Shown: piece by piece, positions 1 through 6,150 of the stretch
Layout of the letters: the number at the start of each line of letters is the position of its first letter
Numbering within the stretch: position 1 is the first letter of the stretch
Source of the DNA: Hyphomicrobiaceae bacterium
GTDB taxonomy: Bacteria > Pseudomonadota > Alphaproteobacteria > Rhizobiales > Hyphomicrobiaceae
Direction: 5' to 3'
DNA length: 7,393 nt
Assembly: GCA_020442225.1 (NCBI GenBank)
Contig: JAGRKR010000432.1
Location: 1 to 7,393 of the forward strand
Made by a program: the position numbers and the translations under genes
Notes under the pieces: model-generated
Database searches by the model: none
Told to the model about the DNA's origin: nothing
What the model saw: the letters and a program-made list of their open reading frames with translations, nothing else

Positions 1-347
1 ACTCCACCGTCCGAATGACCTCCTCGTCATCAAGGGGCGGTCGGCAGCGCACAGCATTCCACGCCAGCATCAGCTCGAGATTGCGACGGCACTCGCGTTT
101 GAGCCGGCGCGACGACGGCACCTGGTTGAGATAGCCGTAGACGTAGAGCTTGAGCATCGTCGCCGGGTGGTACCCGGGCCGGCCCGTCGCCTCGGGCTCG
201 ACATCAAAACCGAGTGCCGCCAGATCCAGCATGTCGATGAATGCATCGACGGCGCGGACCCGATTGTCCTCGTCGACGTAATCGTCGATGCAGTCCGGCA
301 GGAGGGGTGGTCTGGCTTCGATCCAGGCCTTCGATGAAGCGCTTCAT
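1..347 (-). pseudogene. IS1182-like transposase N-terminal fragment, frameshifted and fused to a primase PriCT-1-like tail
   Basis: The reading begins at an ATG at 347 with MKRFIEGLDRSQTT, then needs a one-base shift at a run of four G (plus strand, 304-307) to continue as LLPDCIDDYVDEDN, VDAFIDMLDLAALGF, ATGRPGYHPATMLKLYVYGYL and SSRRLKRECRRNLELM. This string of motifs is the typical N-terminus of IS1182-family DDE transposases. The family normally continues with WLTGRLAPDFKTIADFR, which is absent. From about position 68 the same frame instead reads LAWNAVRCRPPLDDEEV and RTVE. That resembles the WNxxCxPPLxxxEV signature of the PriCT-1 domain at the end of plasmid and phage primases. The reading runs off the left edge without a stop. 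The element therefore lacks its catalytic DDE domain and is most likely dead. The transposase assignment is strong; the primase assignment rests on one short motif. Confidence 0.8.
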
Positions 348-353
348 GGGAGC

Positions 354-372
354 CCCCGCTCGCAACGCGGGG
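354..372. other. Small inverted repeat just upstream of the transposase start
   Basis: CCCCGC and GCGGGG form a perfect 6-bp stem around the 7-base loop TCGCAAC. It ends seven bases before the transposase ATG at 347, so in the minus-strand RNA it would fold over the G-rich stretch that could serve as ribosome binding site. Insertion sequences often carry such a structure to stop outside transcription from driving transposase translation. That role is inference here. The terminal inverted repeat of the element was not identified. Confidence 0.35.
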
Positions 373-511
373 ATCATACGACGCTTGGCTCATCAGCCAG
401 CGTCCTCACATGGCCTCCAGAGGGAGCGGAGGTCGGGACGCGATCGTGTCAGCGTCATGACGGTTGATCCGGCGCGGTCGCGAGCCCACCGACCGCAGAC
501 ACTCGACCGCT

Positions 512-538
512 CGTGCGACCGACAAGTGCGGTCGCACG
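512..538. terminator. Perfect 10-bp stem-loop downstream of the FAD oxidase
   Basis: CGTGCGACCG (512-521) and CGGTCGCACG (529-538) are exact reverse complements around the loop ACAAGTG. The structure starts about 90 bases past the stop codon of the minus-strand FAD oxidase and is the strongest hairpin seen in the 348-628 gap. There is no T-run on either side, so it is not a classical intrinsic terminator. It may still act as a 3' stabilising or factor-dependent termination structure, or be a copy of a dispersed palindromic repeat. The hexamer CGACCG recurs several times between 489 and 521, so the region looks built from related short pieces. Confidence 0.45.
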
Positions 539-628
539 CGAAGTCACGCAGTTGACGCGAGGCCCGACATCAAACTGCTTCACCGCAGCTCTGTCAGTCG
601 ATTGCCGTTTGTCCGCTCCGCCCGACTC

Positions 629-2131
629 TCACGCGTTCGCGGCCGGCTTGGCGGCGGGATCGGCGCTGGCCTCCTGCCGGATGCGTGCCTCGTGTCTCGC
701 GTTGGGATCGATGCGGGCGCGGATTGCGGGATCGCTGCTCGTGCGGCTGTGCATATAGCGGAACGCTCCGTGGCGGATGCAGGCCGCATCCACCTCGCGC
801 GCAAGAGCATCGACGCGCGCCGACGTCATCGCCTCCGGCACCACACCGAGATAGAGCAGCAGATCGCAATGGCGCTCCCTCTCATCGGCAGCGAGCCACG
901 GGGAGCGGAGTCCCACGACGTAAAGGCTGATCGACGTCAGGCAGCCATGCTCGTCGCGATAGCGGGTGGCAATCGCGTGAAGTTCGCGAAAGAGAGCGCC
1001 ATAGGTGCTCATGGGGGCGAGCGCCGCGTAGAAGCGCACGGGGTCACCGACCGTGTGATCGACGACCTTCTCCGTGAAGCTCTCGATGTTGCGCGCCGTG
1101 GCAAAGCGCGGAGGCAAGAGGAAGCCGAGGCCTGACAGGGTGTTCGCAACGCGACCGAGCCCCGCCGGCAGCCGGCCGGCGAGGTTCCGCAACGCGTGCA
1201 GACCGCCGAACGCCACGCGCTCACGCAGCCGCTTCCAGACCGACTGGCGCGTCGGCGTGTAGGCTGAGCACTGGCCAAAGGTCACGGTCTGTCCGAGCAC
1301 CGTGCGCTCGTCCCAGATGGCGTGCTGGTAGAGGACGTCGTCGTCACTCTCGATGTTGGCGCGCGATCGCTCGATGAACTTGGCCATGTCGAAGGTGATG
1401 TGCCGCCGGTTCCTGACGACCGTGGTCCGCTTGTCGATGGCGACGATCCTCAGCGTCAGCGTGGCGATGATGCCATGCCGCCCCATCCCGCCGAGAATGC
1501 GGTTGAGCTCAAGCGCGTCGGTGCCGCGCGCCAGGCGGCGGACAGCTCCGTCCCAGCCCACGATCTCGACGGCGAGCACATTGTCGACGAACATGCCTTC
1601 GCGATGCGAGGCCGGGCTGACGCCGCCGACCGAGGCGAAGCCGCCGGCCGTCAGATGCTGATGATCTCCGAGTACAGGCAGACCGTAGCCGAGCTCTCCC
1701 AGCATCTCCTCGACGCCTGCGAGCATGGCGCCCGACTGCACAGTCACAGTAGCCTCCGCCAGATCGACGTCGACCACGGCGTTGAACAGCTTGGTCCACA
1801 GGATTGCCCCGCCGTCCTCGACAACGAGGTCATTGCTCGAATGGCCGCTCCCGCGGATGCGCAAAGTCTGGCCGAACTGGCGCGTCTCGCGCACGGCCGC
1901 GGCGATGTCCTCGATGCTGCGCGGCAAGTATACCTTGGCCGGATATTTCGGGCGCACCGCCGGGTCGCCGACACGGCTCCAGTCGTATCCGAGTGACAGA
2001 ATGCTGTCGTGAGGCAACTCGACCAGGCGCGGTCGCGAGGCCCCTCCTGCTGTCCGGACGCCCGCCGAGGAGGAATCGACGCGACAGGCTGCCTGTTCGG
2101 TGCATCCGTAGAGTTCGGCACGCGCGCTCAT
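629..2131 (-). CDS. FAD-linked oxidase (PCMH-type FAD-binding domain, VAO superfamily)
   Basis: A 500-residue predicted oxidoreductase. An N-terminal PCMH-type FAD domain (FAD_binding_4) spans roughly residues 60-235. It includes PKYPAKVYLPRSIEDIAAAV, RGSGHSSND at 93-101 with His97 in the position that often carries covalently bound flavin, LPVLGDHQHLTAGG near 151-164, and GGMGRHGIIATLTLRI at 214-229. The GSGHS form and a C-terminal SRTSSDPAIRARIDPN stretch (about 462-477) recall aldonolactone/alditol oxidases. The middle substrate domain gives no clear substrate. The tail is a short Ala/Pro-rich stretch. I chose the ATG at 2131 because GGGAGG lies 8 bases upstream; a TTG at 2161 would add ten residues without that support. 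It lies downstream of the transporter operon in the same direction, after a 404-base gap, so it probably has its own promoter. The family is clear, the reaction unknown. Confidence 0.88.
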   Translation of the reverse strand: MSARAELYGCTEQAACRVDSSSAGVRTAGGASRPRLVELPHDSILSLGYDWSRVGDPAVRPKYPAKVYLPRSIEDIAAAVRETRQFGQTLRIRGSGHSSNDLVVEDGGAILWTKLFNAVVDVDLAEATVTVQSGAMLAGVEEMLGELGYGLPVLGDHQHLTAGGFASVGGVSPASHREGMFVDNVLAVEIVGWDGAVRRLARGTDALELNRILGGMGRHGIIATLTLRIVAIDKRTTVVRNRRHITFDMAKFIERSRANIESDDDVLYQHAIWDERTVLGQTVTFGQCSAYTPTRQSVWKRLRERVAFGGLHALRNLAGRLPAGLGRVANTLSGLGFLLPPRFATARNIESFTEKVVDHTVGDPVRFYAALAPMSTYGALFRELHAIATRYRDEHGCLTSISLYVVGLRSPWLAADERERHCDLLLYLGVVPEAMTSARVDALAREVDAACIRHGAFRYMHSRTSSDPAIRARIDPNARHEARIRQEASADPAAKPAANA

Positions 2132-2535
2132 TCCGGCGACCTCCCACACATGAGCAGACAAGGCGATGCTGCTTCACGTGGGTGTGATGCGCTGCCGACA
2201 AATGACACAGGTGTCGCAGGCAAAGGAAAGCGTGATTTCTGTGATGCACGTCACGCATCCCCGTGTCGAACGGGCGGTCCAGTTTATGGCACAGGAGGCC
2301 AGATCCCCGAAGTTCTGAGCAGAGGTTCGGGAGCGCTCCGTCTGGATGGCGCGCAGCGATGCGGGCGACGCCCCGTCGCAGTGGACGGCATTGTCCTGGC
2401 TCGCGGACAAGATCGTTTGCACGACGGAGACGCTATCGCCTGGGTCCGCCAAGCCGGCTGCGATGCCGGTCCCAAGGGGTGCAAGGACCACGGTGCGACC
2501 GCCAGCCTGCCGATCTGCCGTGCGAGCGGCGCCAC
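2132..2535. other. Gene-free leader between the membrane-anchored protein and the FAD oxidase
   Basis: These 404 bases hold no ORF with recognisable protein character on either strand. The open frames crossing it are extensions of antisense frames of the neighbours. It probably contains the promoter of the FAD oxidase. A CRP-like palindrome at 2240-2255 is the clearest signal. A weak minus-strand -10-like CATAAA (around 2281-2286) was seen without a convincing -35. No terminator with a T-run follows the operon stop at 2536. Confidence 0.5.
2240..2255. promoter_or_regulatory. CRP/FNR-superfamily-like binding site
   Basis: The sequence TGTGA-TGCACG-TCACG matches the CRP consensus TGTGA-N6-TCACA at nine of ten half-site positions, and its core GTGA-N6-TCAC is perfectly symmetrical. 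It lies 109-124 bases upstream of the FAD oxidase ATG at 2131, a plausible place for an activator site. A further GATGC/GCATC symmetry overlaps it (2243-2259). No strong -35/-10 pair was found at a fixed distance, so the target promoter is inferred from position only. Confidence 0.4.
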
Positions 2536-3162
2536 TCACGAGGCGAGCAGATACCAGAGCCCGAGCATCACGCCGACCATGAGCACCTCGAAGATGGAAA
2601 TGGCGATGAGCATGAAAGTGATCCGGCGCGCCGAAGGTGTCATGGGCTTCCACAGACGCAGCATGTACCAGCGCCACGGAGCGAACCGCCCCCAGCGCGC
2701 CCAGCGCCGCAGAAGGATGTGGAGCGCACGCGCCCACGCCGTCAGACTGAGGTCGACCTCGGCGAGCCGCTGCCGCCGTTCCGCTTCTGGCACGCTGTCG
2801 TAATGGTCGATGATGGTCACAAGGGAGCCGCAAGCCTGCGGCGCGACACGGATGGTCGTGCGAGCCTTGAGGCCCTGGGCGTAGAGGAGCGAAACCTCGC
2901 CAGCCCCGCGCGTCGCAGTGACCAGAGTATCGATCGCCTGCCCATTGGAGAGGTTTCGACCGGCCACGCGCCAGACGCCGGGGCCTTGAGCCTCGAAACG
3001 CGTCAATTCGAGCAATGGATTGGTCCTGAGCGCCAACTCGATGTCATCGAGCCAGACGAGGATCGACTCTGTGTCGAGCGGACAGTCGAACGACGCCCAG
3101 GCATAATCCGGCTCACCTGCCAGCTCGAGCCCCGGCTCTTGCGGCGCGGGCTCGCTCGTCAT
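2536..3162 (-). CDS. Membrane-anchored protein with a probable SRPBCC-like domain
   Basis: A 208-residue protein not recognised by name. Residues about 18-150 read like an SRPBCC/polyketide-cyclase-type hydrophobic-pocket domain: a strand followed by a helix (WASFDCPLDTESILVWLDDI, 22-41), NPLLELTRFEAQGPGVWRV, then RTTIRVAPQACGSLVTIIDHY (101-121) and a long helix to about residue 155. A Trp/Arg-rich basic stretch follows (153-179, with RRWARWGRFAPWRWY). One strong membrane segment (about 181-205) ends the chain, so the domain should sit in the cytoplasm at the inner face. The ATG at 3162 overlaps the stop of the preceding gene as ATGA and lacks a good ribosome binding site, which points to translational coupling; the frame stays open further upstream. 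The SRPBCC call rests on fold-like patterning, not a hallmark motif. It is the last gene of the transporter operon. Confidence 0.75.
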   Translation of the reverse strand: MTSEPAPQEPGLELAGEPDYAWASFDCPLDTESILVWLDDIELALRTNPLLELTRFEAQGPGVWRVAGRNLSNGQAIDTLVTATRGAGEVSLLYAQGLKARTTIRVAPQACGSLVTIIDHYDSVPEAERRQRLAEVDLSLTAWARALHILLRRWARWGRFAPWRWYMLRLWKPMTPSARRITFMLIAISIFEVLMVGVMLGLWYLLAS

Positions 3163-3719
3163 GCCGCGCCGTCTTGCGCGAGCCGGCTCGGGTGCGGGAT
3201 GACCATGAGCGGAACAGCGAGCCTCGAAACCAGCCGATCGAGCCGCATGCGCGAGCGAAGCCCGGGCTGCCCGGCCGGACGCGGAGAGCCCAATACGACG
3301 AGATCGTAGGCGACGCGCAGCGTCTCGGCGATCAGGCACTCCTCGAGGGCGCCGTGCTCCGAGCGAGCCGAGAAGACCACGCCGTGCGACCCGGCGAGGC
3401 GCGCCAGCCTCTCGACCTCGGCGCGCACCTCCCGCTCGATCTGGCCTTCAAGGTAGTCGCAGAACTCGTGCTCGGTCGAGGCATTGATGCGCCAGCCATC
3501 GCCGGACATCGAGCGCCACAACTCCGGTACGATGACCAGCTGGCAGAGATGCTGCCCGGGCTCGAGGCGAGCAAGAGCGGCGCGCTCGGCCGCCCGAGCC
3601 CCGTCCGTGCCATGGCTCGCCACGAGGACACGCCTGGTCCGCGCGCCCCGCTCCAGCGCAACGTCGGCCGAACCGCCCCGCTGCCGACCGGCCGACGTCA
3701 CGTGCGCGGCGCCCGTCAC
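3159..3719 (-). CDS. Divergent universal stress protein (UspA-like fold)
   Basis: A 186-residue predicted cytoplasmic protein. Residues 29-50 (RRVLVASHGTDGARAAERAA) match the first strand and helix of UspA proteins. Residues 91-131 form the long helix and following strand, and YDLVVLGSPRP (138-148) with LAVPLMVIP (167-175) are the fourth and fifth strands. The nucleotide-binding signature G-2x-G-9x-G(S/T) that should follow strand four is degenerate (GSPRPAGQPGLRSRMRLDRL), so ATP binding may be lost. I chose the GTG at 3719 because it overlaps the stop of the small membrane protein gene as GTGA, and its own stop overlaps the next ATG. An ATG at 3770 lies well inside the preceding gene. The first 25 or so residues are Ala/Gly/Arg-rich and resemble nothing. 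It probably has a regulatory role for the transporter operon; partner and ligand are unknown. Confidence 0.8.
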   Translation of the reverse strand: MTGAAHVTSAGRQRGGSADVALERGARTRRVLVASHGTDGARAAERAALARLEPGQHLCQLVIVPELWRSMSGDGWRINASTEHEFCDYLEGQIEREVRAEVERLARLAGSHGVVFSARSEHGALEECLIAETLRVAYDLVVLGSPRPAGQPGLRSRMRLDRLVSRLAVPLMVIPHPSRLAQDGAA

Positions 3720-3919
3720 TTCAATCCGAGCCAAGTGAAGATGCCCCAGCCGAGATTGACGTGTGCCCACACACCAAGTGCAATGAGCAGAGCGCAGACA
3801 AGCGCCACGAGATCCTCGCGCCGGTCGCTCTTGAAGATCGAGAGGGCCGAGCCGCGATGATACTGAAAGCCGGTCTCTGTGGTCTGCAGGTCGACATTCT
3901 GACTGCGATCGTTTGTCAT
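3716..3919 (-). CDS. Small single-span membrane protein
   Basis: A 67-residue protein of no recognised family. The first 35 residues are polar and charged (MTNDRSQNVDLQTTETGFQY, then a basic SIFKSDRRED). One hydrophobic segment follows at about 37-56 (LVALVCALLIALGVWAHVNL), then an aromatic tail GWGIFTWLGLK. The basic residues before the segment favour a cytoplasmic N-terminus. The start is well supported: AGGAGG ends five bases before the ATG, and the gene begins 10 bases after the transporter stop. Its own stop overlaps the next start. Position and size suggest an accessory subunit or small regulator of the YeiH-type transporter, but nothing in the sequence proves contact. Confidence 0.8.
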   Translation of the reverse strand: MTNDRSQNVDLQTTETGFQYHRGSALSIFKSDRREDLVALVCALLIALGVWAHVNLGWGIFTWLGLK

Positions 3920-3929
3920 GTGCCCCTCC

Positions 3930-5564
3930 TCAAAGCGTCTCGAGCCCGAGCATGCGGGCGAAGATCAGGATGAAGGCCAGCGAGCCGACGGCCTTGATCG
4001 TGCCGACGACCCCGCCGATCACGAGCGGCTGCCCGCCCGCCTGCTTCAGCGAGGCGAGCGTGATCTGCATGCCGAGACCGGTCAGGCCGAAGGCGAACAG
4101 CCAGACGATCCAATCACGAAACCAGCCGATGATCTTGGGTGAGTGCAGCACTGCCGAGCTCGCGGACTTTACCGCCTTCGCCGAGTCTTTCGAGAGCACC
4201 TTGGCGCGCGACAGGCCATCGAGGGCATGCACGTCCCCGAGGCTCATGACCTTCTTGTTGGCGATCAGCCGCTCGAGCGCCGCCTTCTGCACCGGCAGCT
4301 TGACCTTCGGCAGGTCGGCCCTGAGCGCGGCGAGATCCTTGTCCTTCAGCAGTCGCTCGGTCTTGAGCTTGTTGTCGAAGTACTTGCCTTTCCACAGGTT
4401 GTCGGCCGTGACGCCTTTGGGCAGGAAGACGCCCGTCAGATTGATCAGGAACATGATGATGAAGCCGATGACGAACAGCGGGAACTTCGAGACGATGACC
4501 TGCCAGACATCGACCTTGGGCGCACCGACCGACATGGCACCGACGCTATGGCCTGCAGGAACAGGCCCGCCAACCACTGTCTCACGCCGCACGTACCAAA
4601 GCGCAAGCCAGACCACGATGAGCGGCAAGAACAGGATGCGCGTGATATTGAATATCTCGGCGACCTTGAGCGCCTCGATGCCGTCCGGTTGATAGGCCAG
4701 CGCCGCACCTGCGACCTGGGCCGAATTCAGAATGCCCGTGCCGGCCCAGGCGCCGAACGCCTCGTTGCTCATGCCGAGCAACTTCCCGATCACCGGGAAG
4801 ATGAACATGCAGCCGACCCCCCAGAGCAGGATCGTGCCGATGGTGTAGGCGATCTCGGCTGACTTGGCCTGAACGACAGGCGCCGAGGCCACGGCCGCGG
4901 ACACGCCGCAGACGCCAACGCCAGCCGAAAGCACGCCACCCATGGAGTTCGAGACGGCCATCATGCGGGCCATCAACAGAACCAGGCCAACCGAGCCCAG
5001 CACGAAGATGCCGATCAGCGTGAACGATGCGACGCCGAGGTGCAGGATCTCCTGCAGGAAATAGAGCGTGCCAAGCAGAATGACGCCGGTCTTGAGGCCG
5101 AGACGAGACATGCGCACGCCGTTCTGCGCCCAACTCGGAATGCCGAAGACATTGACGACGATGAGGCCCGCCATAATCCCCAGGACCACGTAGTTCAAGC
5201 CGAACACGCTATGGATGTACTGTCCCCCGATGATCGGCCCGGCCGCCCGGCTCCACACCGCCACCAGCGGTGCCAGGAACCAGCGCACGAGCATCGCAAT
5301 CAGGAGAATGAAGAGGGCGCCACCGATCGCAGACCGGTAATAGTCGAGGCTTCCCTCACGCAGCGGACCCAGCAGCTTGAGGAGGCCGATCACCACACCC
5401 ACTGCGCCAAAAACGTAGGAGAGATGGATCATCTCCGGCTTCAAGCGCCCGGTGCCCAGGAACTTGACGACACCATTGAAAAGGCCCGCCTGGGTGGCGT
5501 AGCCGAGCGCCAAGAGAATGACGCCGATGATCAGTACGGCTGGATGTCGCTTGGTGTAGATCAT
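3930..5564 (-). CDS. Long YeiH-family (PF03601) transporter, putative sulfur-oxyanion exporter
   Basis: A 544-residue inner-membrane protein with about 11-13 predicted spans. The family core is clear: SRLGLKTGVILLGTLYFL (153-170), the GVGVCGVSAAVASAPVVQAK stretch (215-234) with Cys219, then AEIAYTIGTILLWGV, GAWAGTGILNSAQVAGAAL (271-289) and a final GLGMQITLASLK segment (496-507). Typical YeiH proteins are near 340 residues. Here about 115 residues with extra membrane segments precede the core, and a lysine-rich, helical, soluble insert (about 383-478) sits between two late membrane segments. The ATG at 5564 has GGGAG six bases upstream. It is the first gene of the operon. The family is annotated as putative sulfate exporters; the substrate is an annotation-level inference. 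The assignment as a PF03601 member is strong. Confidence 0.88.
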   Translation of the reverse strand: MIYTKRHPAVLIIGVILLALGYATQAGLFNGVVKFLGTGRLKPEMIHLSYVFGAVGVVIGLLKLLGPLREGSLDYYRSAIGGALFILLIAMLVRWFLAPLVAVWSRAAGPIIGGQYIHSVFGLNYVVLGIMAGLIVVNVFGIPSWAQNGVRMSRLGLKTGVILLGTLYFLQEILHLGVASFTLIGIFVLGSVGLVLLMARMMAVSNSMGGVLSAGVGVCGVSAAVASAPVVQAKSAEIAYTIGTILLWGVGCMFIFPVIGKLLGMSNEAFGAWAGTGILNSAQVAGAALAYQPDGIEALKVAEIFNITRILFLPLIVVWLALWYVRRETVVGGPVPAGHSVGAMSVGAPKVDVWQVIVSKFPLFVIGFIIMFLINLTGVFLPKGVTADNLWKGKYFDNKLKTERLLKDKDLAALRADLPKVKLPVQKAALERLIANKKVMSLGDVHALDGLSRAKVLSKDSAKAVKSASSAVLHSPKIIGWFRDWIVWLFAFGLTGLGMQITLASLKQAGGQPLVIGGVVGTIKAVGSLAFILIFARMLGLETL

Positions 5565-5666
5565 TTCGCTCTCCCGGTCACAGTAACCTCCGCGCGTCGG
5601 ACGAGCCGCAGCTTGTCGCAGTCTGACGGAGAAACCGGGAGCGCCATGACCGTTCTGGAGACGGCA

Positions 5667-5684
5667 ATCTCGCTGTTGCGAGAT
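5667..5684. promoter_or_regulatory. Perfect 7-bp inverted repeat upstream of the transporter operon
   Basis: ATCTCGC and GCGAGAT are exact reverse complements around TGTT, 103-120 bases upstream of the transporter ATG at 5564. A second, overlapping pair, TTGCGA (5676-5681) and TCGCAA (5690-5695), shares the right arm. The nested symmetry is typical of an operator for a dimeric regulator, and the site could also fold as an RNA hairpin in the leader. No regulator gene is seen in the window. There is no T-run to make it a terminator. Confidence 0.4.
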
Positions 5685-5950
5685 ACCGTTCGCAAGAACA
5701 CTTACGCCATTATTTTTGATGAGTTATGGCGACCCGAATCCCCCCCACTGGCTTCGTCTGGAGATATCGACCGCAATATCCGTTAGCGGCCGAATTCTTC
5801 TTGTGTTGCTTGCCGACGATCCTCGTTGACTCGATTATTACATCGCAACAGTTCTTTGACCAGCGCCAAATTCAAACTCGCTCCAGACGTCTACAATTCA
5901 TCTGTACTCCTGCAGATGTTCATCCGACATCCTCCAACGAGACCGTGAAT

Positions 5951-5959
5951 GGGGGGGGG
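5951..5959. repeat. Homopolymer run of nine G
   Basis: Nine consecutive G occur in a region with no supported gene. Long G tracts slip during replication and can drive phase variation. No gene or promoter that would be switched is evident here, so the run may simply be a mutation-prone spot or an assembly error. Confidence 0.9.
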
Positions 5960-6150
5960 AAGGCCACGCCGTCACGAAGGCGTCAGCCATGTGCTTCGGT
6001 GCGGCAGTTGCTCCGCACGTCATCACCACGGTGCGACCAGTGGCGCACGGCGTCACGGAATGGGCTGCGGATCATATCGTGACATCGCCGACCAGCAGTA
6101 TGTCCGAACGCGCATCGCCGACAGAGAACGCGATCCAACTACCGGAAGCG

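Larger units (their letters stand above)
5565..6150. other. Gene-poor region upstream of the transporter operon
   Basis: No recognisable protein-coding gene was found in these 586 bases on either strand. The stretch 5700-5725 is AT-rich compared with its surroundings and contains a minus-strand AATAAT (5709-5714) that could be a -10 element for the transporter operon, without a good -35. A 7-bp palindrome (5667-5684), a seven-C run (5740-5746), a nine-G run (5951-5959) and a short stem ACGCC/GGCGT (5966-5983) are present. The part from about 5950 onward has the broken-frame look of decayed mobile DNA. Confidence 0.5.

Noticed and set aside
1322..1996. Long plus-strand open frame of about 224 codons opposite the FAD oxidase
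   Set aside because: It is antisense to a clear coding gene in high-GC DNA and has no recognisable domain.
2174..2833. Minus-strand 219-codon frame crossing the leader of the FAD oxidase
   Set aside because: It overlaps the membrane-anchored protein gene in another frame, has low-complexity composition and no domain.
2263..3309. Plus-strand open frame of 348 codons
   Set aside because: Highly Arg/Pro-rich composition, antisense to the operon's last genes, with no domain; a GC-driven shadow frame.
5690..5720. Sigma-54-type promoter (TGGC...TTGC on the minus strand)
   Set aside because: The GG and GC elements are 13 bases apart instead of 10, so the spacing does not fit.
5646..5786. 46-residue plus-strand frame beginning MTVLETAISLLRDTVRKNTY with GGGAG four bases before the ATG
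   Set aside because: It overlaps the likely transporter leader and palindrome, resembles no family, and its second half loses protein character. It is not listed as a gene; conservation would be needed.
6072..6140. Plus-strand SYRDIADQQYVRTRIADRER, which recalls the start of HEPN-type proteins
   Set aside because: Only about 20 residues match and no HEPN core (RX4-6H) follows; too short to support.
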